Below, piece by piece: positions 53,058 through 63,817 of a DNA stretch of 64,000 nt (the stretch's first letter is position 1; each line of letters starts with the position of its first letter). Below the pieces are notes generated by a model. The model was not told the DNA's origin. It worked only from the letters and a program-made list of their open reading frames with translations, and made no database searches. Origin of the DNA: Amphritea opalescens (GTDB taxonomy: Bacteria > Pseudomonadota > Gammaproteobacteria > Pseudomonadales > Balneatricaceae); the NCBI RefSeq assembly GCF_003957515.1, contig NZ_RQXW01000014.1:1-64000 (forward strand), given 5' to 3'. The translations under genes were made by a program, and so were the position numbers.

Positions 53058-53447
53058 ATGGCTAAGCCAGGTAATCGCACACGTAAAAAGGTTAAAAAGC
53101 AGGTTGTTGACGGATTCGCTCACATCCATGCTTCATTTAACAACACGATCATTACTATTACTGATCGTCAGGGCAATACCCTGAGTTGGGCAACCGCAGG
53201 CGGCTCCGGCTTCCGTGGTTCTCGTAAGAGTACACCCTTCGCAGCACAGGTTGCTGCGGAACGTGCAGGTGTAGCTGCTCAAGAGTATGGTCTAAAGAAT
53301 TTAGACGTTTTTGTTAAGGGCCCAGGCCCAGGCCGTGAATCTGCAGTGCGCGCATTGAACGCATGTGGATACAAGGTTAATAACATCACGGACGTGACAC
53401 CGATTCCTCACAACGGTTGTCGTCCACCGAAGAAACGTCGCGTTTAA
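53058..53447 (+). CDS. rpsK: 30S ribosomal protein S11
   Basis: S11 forms part of the platform. The 129-residue protein has [40 protein letters not shown] and the C-terminal [15 protein letters not shown]. 24 bp after rpsM. Confidence 0.98.
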   Translation: MAKPGNRTRKKVKKQVVDGFAHIHASFNNTIITITDRQGNTLSWATAGGSGFRGSRKSTPFAAQVAAERAGVAAQEYGLKNLDVFVKGPGPGRESAVRALNACGYKVNNITDVTPIPHNGCRPPKKRRV

Positions 53448-53465
53448 TCCGGAGACAGTAATAAT

Positions 53466-54086
53466 ATGGCTCGTTATTTAGGACCAACATGCAAGCTGTC
53501 TCGCCGTGAAGGTACCGACCTTTTCCTGAAGAGCGGTGTTCGTGCTCTGGACAGTAAGTGTAAAGCTGAAAATGTTCCAGGTGTACATGGCGCTCGTCGT
53601 GGTCGTTTATCAGATTACGGTTTACAGCTTCGTGAAAAACAGAAAGTTCGTCGTACATACGGCGTACTTGAAAAGCAATTCCGCAGCTACTACAAGGAAG
53701 CTGCTCGTCGCAATGGCGCGACGGGTACTAACCTTCTTCAGTTGCTGGAAGGGCGTCTAGACAATGTCGTCTATCGTATGGGATTTGGATCTACTCGTGC
53801 TGAAGCACGTCAGGTAGTTTCTCATCGTCAGATTACAGTGAATGGACAATCAGTGAACGTTCCATCTTTCCAGGTACAAGCTGGTGATGTGGTTGCTGTT
53901 CGTGAAAAGTCTAAAACTCAATTGCGTATTAAGCACGCTCTTGAACTGGCTTCTCAGCGTACTGCTGTTGAGTGGGTAGATGTTGATGCTGCGAAGATGG
54001 AAGGTACTTTCAAGTCCCTGCCAGAACGTACTGAACTGTCTGCTGACATCAATGAGCAGCTGATTGTCGAACTGTACTCTAAGTAA
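53466..54086 (+). CDS. rpsD: 30S ribosomal protein S4
   Basis: S4 starts 30S assembly and represses the alpha operon in E. coli. The 206-residue protein starts [20 protein letters not shown] and has an S4 RNA-binding domain ([20 protein letters not shown]). 18 bp after rpsK. Confidence 0.98.
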   Translation: MARYLGPTCKLSRREGTDLFLKSGVRALDSKCKAENVPGVHGARRGRLSDYGLQLREKQKVRRTYGVLEKQFRSYYKEAARRNGATGTNLLQLLEGRLDNVVYRMGFGSTRAEARQVVSHRQITVNGQSVNVPSFQVQAGDVVAVREKSKTQLRIKHALELASQRTAVEWVDVDAAKMEGTFKSLPERTELSADINEQLIVELYSK

Positions 54087-54112
54087 ATATTGACTTCTTA
54101 ATTGGTGGAACT

Positions 54113-55117
54113 ATGCAGCGTTCAGTAAACGAGTTTCTAAGTCCCCGTCACATTGACGTTCAGGAAATTAGTGCGACTCGTGCAAAAGTTACTTTGGAAC
54201 CACTGGAGCGCGGTTTTGGCCATACGCTGGGTAATGCGCTACGCCGTATCCTTCTCTCTTCAATGCCTGGCTGTGCCATCACTGAAGCTGAGATCGAGGG
54301 TGTGCTGCATGAGTACAGCACCATCGAGGGTGTGCAGGAGGACGTAATCGAAATCCTGCTCAACCTTAAAGGTGTTGCAGTCGCGCTGCACAATGGTGAC
54401 GAAGCAACCCTGACTCTGTCTAAAAGCGAAGCGGGTCCTGTTACAGCAGCTGATATTCAGTTGAATCAGGACGTCGAAATCGCTAATCCAGAGCATGTCA
54501 TCGCTCATTTGAGCGAAGGTGCAAGCCTTAACATGCAACTGAAGATCGTTCGTGGTCGTGGCTATGTGCCAGCTGACCTGCGCGTATCGGATGAAGACGA
54601 GTCTCGGACCATCGGCCGCCTGCTTCTTGATGCTACTTACAGCCCAGTTCGTCTGGTGTCGTATGTAGTGGAAAGTGCGCGGGTTGAACAGCGCACTGAC
54701 TTAGATAAGTTGGTCATTGACATTGAATCCAATGGTACTATCGATCCAGAAGAATGCATCCGTCGTGCTGCAACTATTCTGCAGCAACAACTTGCTGTAT
54801 TTGTAGATCTGGAAGGTGGTAAGGATCAGGTTAACGATGAACCGGAAGAACCAGAAATCGATCCGATTCTGCTTCGCCCGGTTGATGATCTGGAGCTGAC
54901 TGTACGTTCCGCCAACTGTCTGAAGGCAGAGCAGATCTACTATATCGGTGATCTGATTCAGCGTACCGAAGTAGAACTGCTTAAGACTCCGAACTTGGGT
55001 AAGAAATCGCTGACCGAGATCAAGGACGTTTTGGCGTCTAAAGGTCTGTCGCTGGGTATGCGCCTTGAAAATTGGCCACCTGCGAGCATCAGAAACGACG
55101 ATAAAGTCGCTTCCTGA
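54113..55117 (+). CDS. rpoA: RNA polymerase alpha subunit
   Basis: The 334-residue protein has the N-terminal assembly domain ([20 protein letters not shown]), an acidic linker near residue 240 and the C-terminal UP-element and activator-binding domain ([20 protein letters not shown], then [20 protein letters not shown]). 26 bp after rpsD. Confidence 0.98.
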   Translation: MQRSVNEFLSPRHIDVQEISATRAKVTLEPLERGFGHTLGNALRRILLSSMPGCAITEAEIEGVLHEYSTIEGVQEDVIEILLNLKGVAVALHNGDEATLTLSKSEAGPVTAADIQLNQDVEIANPEHVIAHLSEGASLNMQLKIVRGRGYVPADLRVSDEDESRTIGRLLLDATYSPVRLVSYVVESARVEQRTDLDKLVIDIESNGTIDPEECIRRAATILQQQLAVFVDLEGGKDQVNDEPEEPEIDPILLRPVDDLELTVRSANCLKAEQIYYIGDLIQRTEVELLKTPNLGKKSLTEIKDVLASKGLSLGMRLENWPPASIRNDDKVAS

Positions 55118-55157
55118 TCTGCGGTTTTAAACCTAACAGTTTGGCAAGGATAAAAAG

Positions 55158-55550
55158 ATGCGTCATCGTAAATCAGGTCGTCACTTTAATCGTACAAGTG
55201 CGCACCGTAAAGCAATGTTCAAAAACATGGCTGTAAGCCTGTTTGAACATGAGCTCATCAAGACCACGCTGCCTAAAGCTAAAGAGCTGCGTCGTGTTGC
55301 TGAGCCACTGATCACACTGGCAAAAGTAGACTCGGTTGCAAACCGTCGTCTAGCCTTTGCTCGTACCCGCAGTAAAGAAGCTGTTGGTAAACTATTTAAC
55401 GAACTTGGCCCTCGCTACGAAGGTCGTCCAGGTGGTTACATTCGTATTTTGAAATGTGGCTTCCGTACGGGTGACAACGCGCCGATGGCTTACGTTGAAC
55501 TAGTTGACCGTCCAGCGGATGCTGTAGCGGTAGAAGATTCTGAAGATTAA
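55158..55550 (+). CDS. rplQ: 50S ribosomal protein L17
   Basis: L17 lies near the tunnel exit. The 130-residue protein starts [20 protein letters not shown] and has [20 protein letters not shown]. It is the last gene of the alpha operon; a terminator follows 18 bp on. Confidence 0.98.
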   Translation: MRHRKSGRHFNRTSAHRKAMFKNMAVSLFEHELIKTTLPKAKELRRVAEPLITLAKVDSVANRRLAFARTRSKEAVGKLFNELGPRYEGRPGGYIRILKCGFRTGDNAPMAYVELVDRPADAVAVEDSED

Positions 55551-55567
55551 TCTCTTCGACTCTTAAT

Positions 55568-55596
55568 AAAACCCGGCTTATGCCGGGTTTTTTTTG
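55568..55596 (+). terminator. terminator after rplQ
   Basis: AAACCCGGC and GCCGGGTTT with a TTAT loop form a 9-bp stem followed by a further T-run. It ends the 14-kb ribosomal protein block. Confidence 0.92.
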
Positions 55597-55737
55597 TCTA
55601 AAAATAATGTCAGCACCGTTCGGTCGTTCTTAATGCCTGATGCTATGCGTAGTGTATCGATTAATCAAAGGGTCGGTATTTTGCTAGAGGGCACTATATA
55701 CCCGTGATGGCGATTACTTATTCATTTAGTAATGACT

Positions 55738-56631
55738 CTATCTGAGCTCTTCACTCACCTTTGCTCTTAACAAATCCCGTAGGAGTAGCACCGCCGGTGT
55801 CACTTGTTTTCGGCTAGGGCAAATGAGCCAGAGTCCTGTGGGCTTAGACTGATATTGAGGCAGCAGTTTTATCAGTTTGCCGCTTCTTAATTCACGTTTC
55901 ACATCCAGTTCCGACTTAAAGGCGATCCCTCGGCCAGCACATGCCCAGCGACGTACGATCTCTGCATCATCGCATTCACGGTCACCGGTCACTGAAATAC
56001 GCTGGTGCTCATCTTTTTGGTATAGATCCCAGGTATTGAATGAGCGGTTACCGAGTCGGAATATCAGACAGTTATGCTTTTTCAAATCTTGAGGTTGTTC
56101 TGGTTTGCCCGCCTTTGCGATGTACTCAGGTGATGCAATGATCACGCGATCGACATTGGCTATCTCGAAGGCAATCATGGAGGAGTCTTCGGGTTCGCCA
56201 TACCGTAGTGCGACATCAACACGGTCGAGATAAAAATTTGATAGATCATCGCCGATATTGAGTTTGATAGATAACTCAGGGTGTTTGAGCATTATTTCAT
56301 CGATCCAAGGAATCACTAAGTTTCGCCCTAGATCTGATGGCATGGATAAGCGTAATTCTCCAGAAATTTTACCTTTAATGGTATGCAGTGAGGCTTTGCC
56401 CTCTTCGAGTGAAGTTAGCGCCTGTCGGCAAAACGTTAAAAAATGCTCGCCTTCTGAGGTGAGTCTAAGTTGCCGAGTGGATCGTATAAACAACTGGGTA
56501 TCTAATTGCTTTTCTAGCCGTTTAAGGGCGGCACTGGCTGTGGCTGGTGTTAATCCCAGTTGTTCAGCGGATGCGGTAATACTGCCGCAGTCGGCGATAC
56601 GGGTAAATAATTCTAAGTCGGCTGTATTCAT
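55738..56631 (-). CDS. LysR family transcriptional regulator
   Basis: The 297-residue protein has a LysR winged helix at about 1-60 (LELFTRIADCGSITASAEQL, then GLTPATASAALKRLEKQL) and a substrate-binding domain with RYGEPEDSSMIAFEI. It resembles the CrgA/DmlR-type group with the SMPSDLGRNLVIPWI segment. A TTG two codons upstream is in frame; ATG 56631 is chosen by fit to the family. It is divergent from a quinone-reductase-like gene 95 bp away, whose promoter it probably controls. The inducer is unknown. Confidence 0.88.
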   Translation of the reverse strand: MNTADLELFTRIADCGSITASAEQLGLTPATASAALKRLEKQLDTQLFIRSTRQLRLTSEGEHFLTFCRQALTSLEEGKASLHTIKGKISGELRLSMPSDLGRNLVIPWIDEIMLKHPELSIKLNIGDDLSNFYLDRVDVALRYGEPEDSSMIAFEIANVDRVIIASPEYIAKAGKPEQPQDLKKHNCLIFRLGNRSFNTWDLYQKDEHQRISVTGDRECDDAEIVRRWACAGRGIAFKSELDVKRELRSGKLIKLLPQYQSKPTGLWLICPSRKQVTPAVLLLRDLLRAKVSEELR

Positions 56632-56726
56632 TATCAAAAATATATTGAAACTGATTGAGTGATTATCCTGTTTTTAGTTTAGGCATATCGGTTCACAATG
56701 TCGCTATCAATTTACGGAGGTCGACA

Positions 56727-57755
56727 ATGAAAGCTATTGGTTATTTAGAGTCACAGGCAATTACAGAGCAGGATTCACTGGTTGATATCGATCTGCCGAT
56801 GCCTGTTGCTGCGGGTCGTGATCTGCTTGTGAAGGTTAATGCTATTTCTGTTAACCCGGTCGATACTAAAGTGCGCCAGCGGGCACAGCCTGAAAATGGT
56901 GAATACAAAGTGTTGGGTTGGGATGCGGTCGGTGAAGTCGTCGCGGTGGGTGAGCAGGTTGAATTTTATCAGCCGGGTGATCGTGTCTGGTATGCTGGTG
57001 ATCTGACTCGCCAAGGTACGAATTCTGAATTCCACCTAGTCGACGAGCGTATTGTTGGCCAAGCACCTAAGTCGTTGTCTGATGCCGAAGCGGCGGCGAT
57101 GCCGTTGACGACTATTACTGCGTGGGAGTTACTGTTCGATCGCCTTGGGCTAAAGCAGAAGAGCGCTAATGGTGTAGCATCAAAGCCTGAGCAGGTGTTG
57201 GTTATCGGCGCAGCCGGTGGTGTGGGCTCGATTATTGTGCAGTTGGCTGCCAAACTAACGGATGCTGTCGTCATCGGTACGGCGTCACGTGAGGAAAGTC
57301 AGCAATGGGTTAAAGAGCGTGGCGCTGATTTTGTTATTGATCACCGTCAGCCGTTGAATGAAGAACTTAAACGCATCGGCTTTGATACCGTATCTCATGT
57401 GGTTAGCCTCAATGCTACCGACCAGCATTTCGCGGCCATCGTTGAGAGTATTGCTCCTCAGGGTAAGCTCGCGTTGATTGATGACCCTCAAATACCGTTG
57501 GATATCATGCAGTTGAAGATGAAGTCTGTATCACTACATTGGGAGTTTATGTATACCCGTTCAATGTTCAACACCGATGATATGGCGAAACAGCGTGATC
57601 TGCTGAATGCCGTTGCTGAATTGATTGATGCGGGTGAGATCAAAACCACTCAAGGCACCAACTTTGGCGCTATCAATGCTACCAACTTAAAGCTGGCGCA
57701 CGCTGCTGTTGAGAGCGGCAGCACCATCGGCAAGGTGGTACTCGAAGGTTTTTAA
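56727..57755 (+). CDS. zinc-binding-type alcohol dehydrogenase / NADPH:quinone reductase-like
   Basis: The 342-residue medium-chain dehydrogenase has an N-terminal GroES-like domain (DLLVKVNAISVNPVDTKVRQ, VLGWDAVGEVVAVGEQVEFY) and an NADPH-binding Rossmann domain (VLVIGAAGGVGSIIVQLAAK). The Cys and His ligands of catalytic zinc are not visible, so a quinone or enone reductase role is more likely than alcohol oxidation. ATG 56727 has ACGGAGG 6 bp upstream; an earlier frame start lies in the LysR promoter and is rejected. It is divergent from LysR and followed by a decayed ABM monooxygenase gene. Confidence 0.85.
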   Translation: MKAIGYLESQAITEQDSLVDIDLPMPVAAGRDLLVKVNAISVNPVDTKVRQRAQPENGEYKVLGWDAVGEVVAVGEQVEFYQPGDRVWYAGDLTRQGTNSEFHLVDERIVGQAPKSLSDAEAAAMPLTTITAWELLFDRLGLKQKSANGVASKPEQVLVIGAAGGVGSIIVQLAAKLTDAVVIGTASREESQQWVKERGADFVIDHRQPLNEELKRIGFDTVSHVVSLNATDQHFAAIVESIAPQGKLALIDDPQIPLDIMQLKMKSVSLHWEFMYTRSMFNTDDMAKQRDLLNAVAELIDAGEIKTTQGTNFGAINATNLKLAHAAVESGSTIGKVVLEGF

Positions 57756-57812
57756 CATTGCGGGACGGAATTCGTCCCAATACCTTGCGTTCGGCGCTGA
57801 AACTTAGGAACA

Positions 57813-58087
57813 ATGATGACCGCTGAACTGATAGTTGTTGCCCGAATTGAGCTAAAGTCAGCGTAAAGTGATCTGTAAAAACTGAATCAATCCAGTTAAT
57901 TGAATCTACTGGTCAAGAGGCTGGTTGCTTGCAGCCCGATCTGCATCAGGATAATAACAACTGGACTCGGTTTCTTTTCTATGAACGCTGGGAATTCCGT
58001 GATCTTTGGGAAGCGCACATGGATAACGTTAATCTAAAGAGTTATTCAGTGGCGTTGAAGGGCTGTGGAGAGCTTTATTCTGAATGA
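57813..58087 (+). pseudogene. decayed ABM-family (YgiN-like) monooxygenase
   Basis: ATG 57813 opens a frame reading MMTAELIVVARIELKSA and then stops at TAA. After a frame change, the sequence from about 57871 reads ESIQLIESTGQEAGCLQPDL, HQDNNNWTRFLFYERWEF, then RDLWEAHM, and stops at 58085-58087. Together they match the antibiotic-biosynthesis-monooxygenase / quinol monooxygenase fold (MxxLxVxARI start, EAGCLQYDLHQD and FYERWES-LWEAHM hallmarks) in two frames. A frameshift near 57865 has broken the gene. Its place after a quinone-reductase-like gene fits an old quinone-redox pair. A sequencing error could also make this frameshift. Confidence 0.75.
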
Positions 58088-58124
58088 AATGGCGCATCTT
58101 TGTTGAGCTAAGTGAATAAGTTAT

Positions 58125-58158
58125 AAAAAAGGCTGATGTGTTTGCATCAGCCTTTTTT
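58125..58158. terminator. bidirectional terminator before uvrA end
   Basis: GGCTGATG and CATCAGCC form a perfect 8-bp stem with flanking A-run and T-run. It serves the minus-strand uvrA and any plus-strand transcript of the ABM remnant. Confidence 0.88.
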
Positions 58159-58173
58159 GCGTCTAAGCCCTGG

Positions 58174-61014
<2,841 letters not shown>

Positions 61015-61111
61015 CGTTGTTTCCGTGTCCAATGCAAAAGCTCAAGTATAAAGAGTTATGCCTGCGCCGACACCTGATCTGACCACTTTTTATCGCTGCG
61101 GGCAGTAATAA

Positions 61112-61120
61112 TTATCCACA
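61112..61120 (+). promoter_or_regulatory. consensus DnaA box
   Basis: TTATCCACA, a perfect high-affinity DnaA box, lies in the uvrA-ssb intergenic region about 100 bp from each start. One perfect 9-mer is expected by chance in roughly every 130 kb on both strands together, so it may be accidental. Confidence 0.4.
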
Positions 61121-61154
61121 GCCGAGTAGAAGAATTATGCTATGCTTCATTTAA

Positions 61155-61180
61155 TGCAGTGACTGCAAATTTTATGCAGT
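61155..61180 (+). promoter_or_regulatory. TGCAGT repeat cluster upstream of ssb
   Basis: TGCAGT, ACTGCA and TGCAGT occur within 26 bp: TGCAGTGACTGCA is an odd 13-bp palindrome, and ACTGCA-N7-TGCAGT follows. The second gives CTG-N11-CAG, one base longer than the LexA SOS box. It may be a degenerate or variant regulator site. Confidence 0.4.
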
Positions 61181-61218
61181 AAGAGTGTGCAAACCGTTAA
61201 AGAATATTGGAGAGATCA

Positions 61219-61791
61219 ATGGCACGTGGTGTTAACAAAGTCATCTTGATTGGTAACCTGGGCAACGAGCCTGAAACTAAATATTTACCCAGTGGCAATG
61301 CGGTGACCAACATTACGGTGGCGACTTCCGAATCTTGGAAGGATAAGCAAACGGGTCAACAGCAGGAACGGACGGAATGGCATCGGGTGGTGTTTTTCAA
61401 CCGATTGGCTGAAATCGCCGGTGAATACCTGCACAAGGGTTCTAAAGTGTATCTTGAAGGCTCATTACGGACTCGTAAATGGCAGGATCAGCAGGGCCAA
61501 GATCGATACACCACCGAGATTGTGGCAAGCGAAATGCAGATGTTAGATAGTCGTGGTGATGGCGGTAACAACGGTTATCAGCAGCCTCAGTCGGGCGGCT
61601 ATCAACAACCACAGCAGGCGCCACAGCAGAACTATCAGCCACAACAGGCTCCACAACAGAATTATCAGAAACCGCCGCAGCCACAACAGCCGCCGCAACA
61701 GAATTATCAAAAACCAGCGCCTCAAGCTGCTCCTCAAGCTCCACAGCCAGCGCCAGGATTGGACGATTTTGACGATGATATCCCGTTCTAG
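61219..61791 (+). CDS. ssb: single-stranded DNA-binding protein
   Basis: SSB coats single-stranded DNA in replication and repair. The 190-residue protein has an OB fold (about 1-110; [40 protein letters not shown]), a low-complexity Q/P/N-rich linker of about 65 residues with [10 protein letters not shown] repeats, and the acidic partner-binding tip DFDDDIPF. The frame is open to a TTG at 61207; ATG 61219 has TTGGAGAGA just upstream and matches the family. It is divergent from uvrA. Confidence 0.97.
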   Translation: MARGVNKVILIGNLGNEPETKYLPSGNAVTNITVATSESWKDKQTGQQQERTEWHRVVFFNRLAEIAGEYLHKGSKVYLEGSLRTRKWQDQQGQDRYTTEIVASEMQMLDSRGDGGNNGYQQPQSGGYQQPQQAPQQNYQPQQAPQQNYQKPPQPQQPPQQNYQKPAPQAAPQAPQPAPGLDDFDDDIPF

Positions 61792-61839
61792 GCCCCGTTT
61801 AATGTAAAGTGTAACGTTTTACATAGACTTATTCTCTTA

Positions 61840-61866
61840 AAGCCCCGCTATTGCGGGGTTTTTTGC
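61840..61866 (+). terminator. terminator after ssb
   Basis: CCCCGC and GCGGGG with a TATT loop, flanked by AAAG and TTTTTT, form an intrinsic terminator 49 bp after the ssb stop. Confidence 0.88.
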
Positions 61867-62372
61867 GTCTAGACCTTACCGCAATGCTACGGCTTAAAGG
61901 ATGCTTTTGGTTGAGGGGGTATTAGGGATTTGAACGATAATAAGCGATTCTCATCAACTTCATAAAGTCGAGAGGCTTTGTTCAGATGGAGGGTTTTACA
62001 GTCATTCCTGATCGCTAAATGATCTTTTTTTCGTTTTATCTGGGGTTAAATAATAGCGTTTAAGCGGCTCAAAGGATGGGCCTTCTTATAAGAGTAAAGC
62101 ATCAAGGCGAGCGCTTTTATATGAATAAATGCAGGGTGGTCGGGAAGTGAATTGACGCCTATCGGTATCGATAGCCCATTCTGTGATGGCTGATTTAATC
62201 TACACTCAGCGGAAATCCTCAGCTCATTAAGTGATATATGAGCCGCTTCAAACATTCGAAAAGTTGTTGTCGATTGCAAACCTTCATGCCTGAGGCTATT
62301 TTTACATCAAATAGTCAGTATCTTATACTGCAGGCATTCGATCATATTGAAGTAGGGTGGTCGGATCTCACG
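61867..62372. other. intergenic region between ssb and the ohrR duplication
   Basis: Around 500 bases hold no gene I can support. A 77-codon minus-strand frame (62046-62279) lacks a ribosome site and family features. A Fur-box-like element with a wide gap (GATAAT and GATTCTCATC, 61936-61955) is present, but no gene is positioned to use it. The last bases (from about 62361) are the start of the duplicated unit. Confidence 0.45.
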
Positions 62373-62825
62373 CTAGTGGGAGTTAGCGACTAGGCCATCA
62401 TGCAATTTGTCGCATAAACCCTTTAGAGCCATCCCTTCTTCTGGTGAGATGGTGATTTTAGCGCCCATTACTTTAGGTATTTTCAACGCTTGTTGCTTTA
62501 AAGCCCTGCCTGCTTCAGTCAGACGTACAATGCATGCACGTTCGTCCTGTGTGCACCGTTCACGTAACACCAAACCCTTTGCTTCCATTCGCTTTAGCAG
62601 GGGAGTGGTTGTACCTGAGTCCATGTGTAGTTTTTCACCTAATGTTTTTACATTCAGCGCGTCTCCGTTCCAGAGCACTAGCATGGCTAGATACTGCGGG
62701 TAGGTCAGGTCCAGTTCATCCAGTACGGGCCGGTAGGAACGCACCATCGCATTGGCTGCGCTGTACAGGGAAAAGCACGGTAGGTTTTCTGGTTTAAGTA
62801 CGGTTTCTTCAATCTTGTCTGTCAT
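62373..62825 (-). CDS. ohrR: OhrR-type MarR family regulator
   Basis: OhrR represses its target until its reactive Cys is oxidised by organic peroxide. The 150-residue protein has the signature NLPCFSLYSAANAMVRSYRP, with the peroxide-sensing Cys at 17, then LDELDLTYPQYLAMLVLW and a winged helix with LHMDSGTTTPLLKRMEAKGL. Other Cys lie at 91, 98 and 138, so a two-Cys mechanism is possible. ATG 62825 is 7 bp after AGGAA and is preferred to an earlier frame start. No ohr peroxidase gene is visible; the divergent gene is a remnant of an exported protein. Confidence 0.82.
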   Translation of the reverse strand: MTDKIEETVLKPENLPCFSLYSAANAMVRSYRPVLDELDLTYPQYLAMLVLWNGDALNVKTLGEKLHMDSGTTTPLLKRMEAKGLVLRERCTQDERACIVRLTEAGRALKQQALKIPKVMGAKITISPEEGMALKGLCDKLHDGLVANSH

Positions 62826-62857
62826 TAGTGTATTCCTATTTTTTTTATATATTGCCT

Positions 62858-62928
62858 GCAATTAACGTGTATAAGAGCTTATTCCAGAATAGGATTGCTT
62901 GCAAGTTAATTGCGCACAAGTTTGTTGC
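62858..62928. promoter_or_regulatory. OhrR operator-like palindromes, copy 1
   Basis: The divergent region has GCAATTAAC (62858-62866) inverted as GTTAATTGC (62905-62913), the palindrome-like GCAAGTTAATTGC (62901-62913) and the adjacent GCACAAGTTTGTTGC (62914-62928). AT-rich dyads of this type bind OhrR in other bacteria. Confidence 0.6.
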
Positions 62929-62990
62929 GCTCAACCAATCTCTCGATACTAGCATGAATAAAAGATCGAACCAATATTGAGGAGTACATT

Positions 62991-63100
62991 ATGTAGCCAC
63001 TTATCACACTAGCCGCATTAGCCTGGGTGCTGGCTGCTGTTCCAATGACTAGTTTTTAAAAGGATTTGACGGTACCGATATATAGGATAGATCTCAGAAT
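62991..63100 (+). pseudogene. remnant of the exported-protein gene, copy 1
   Basis: ATG 62991 is followed at once by TAG, then codons PLITLAALAWVLAAVPMTSF and a second stop. It aligns codon by codon with the intact signal peptide at 63818 (CTT-ATT-ACA, GCA-TTG-GCT and GCT-GCA blocks are shared), and weaker similarity continues to about 63100. The remainder of the gene is deleted. Upstream, the AATATTGAGGA ribosome site is unchanged, so decay is in the coding region. Confidence 0.75.
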
Positions 63101-63249
63101 TACTCTATCGTCGTAGGCGGTGGAGCCTGCTAACTTATCTAGGTAACCGCCACCGCTCAGCACTTTTTGTGGAGAGTAACAAATAAGGCAGTCGTTACTT
63201 GCTAAGGACATTTAAGGGAATCCGATTTTACGCTAATCACGAGCGAAAG

Positions 63250-63655
63250 GTTGTCAGCGGACTTGTCGTATAAATCCTTTAAGGTTTTTTCTTGTCAGAT
63301 AGGTATTACCGCTCATTGTTTCGCTGCTTTAAATGTTGACTGTATTAAGACCTAGCCTAGTTGAGGGTAGTGAAAAATACAGGTTTATGATGCTACGTCG
63401 TTCCCATAATACTCGGCCCTTTGCTGCCATTTGTTTGAGTAAGGGGTGTTGTACCTGAGTTTATGTATCGTTTCTCACCTAATATTTTCACATTTCACCT
63501 TTTTATATTACAGCGTACTCGCAGAGCGAGGAGCTACCAGTAGTCAGGCTCTAGCTATTCAATACTGGCCGATAGGTGCATCTCATGGTGCTTTCATGGC
63601 GTTAGACACTAAAGCCATTGAGCGGTAGCAAGCACCCATGCTTTATTTTTGTCAT
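63250..63655 (-). pseudogene. decayed ohrR, copy 2
   Basis: The minus strand from ATG 63655 reads MTKIKHGCLLPLNGFSV and stops. Beyond that, several segments match the intact ohrR: ACTCAGGTACAACACCCCTT (the DSGTTTP region), ATGGCAGCAAAGGGCC and CTTAAAGGATTTATACGACA (the C-terminal region), but in shifted frames with many stops and about 26 bases missing overall. It cannot make a working regulator. Confidence 0.8.
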
Positions 63656-63687
63656 TAGTTTATTCCTAATTTTTATATATATTGTTC

Positions 63688-63759
63688 GCAATTAACTTGC
63701 ATGCAAGATTAATCTGGAATAAGATCGCTCTCAAGTTGGTTGCACACAAGTTACTTGTG
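63688..63759. promoter_or_regulatory. OhrR operator-like palindromes, copy 2
   Basis: GCAATTAACTTGC (63688-63700) and the perfect dyad CACAAGTTACTTGTG (63745-63759) lie in the divergent region, at the same places as in copy 1. A TTGTGC/TACGCT pair with a 16-bp spacer overlaps the second dyad and could be the promoter of the exported-protein gene, so binding there would repress it. Confidence 0.6.
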
Positions 63760-63817
63760 CTCAACTAATAACCAGATACGCTCATGAATACATGATGACA
63801 ATATTGAGGAACATATT

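Larger units (their letters stand above)
62361..63217. repeat. tandem duplication, copy 1 (about 860 bp)
   Basis: The unit contains the ohrR-like gene, its divergent promoter region and the start of a plus-strand gene. It is repeated at 63221 onward with an offset of about 830-860 bp. Similarity is clear by eye at TCGGATCTCACGCTA / TCCGATTTTACGCTA (left ends), in ohrR, across the whole promoter region and at the plus-strand start. Limits are approximate. Confidence 0.75.

Noticed and set aside
61015..61218. standard LexA box CTG-N10-CAG
   Set aside because: All CTG triplets in the region were checked; only an N11 spacing occurs.
62046..62279. 77-codon minus-strand ORF after ssb
   Set aside because: No ribosome site, no recognisable motif and composition like noncoding DNA.
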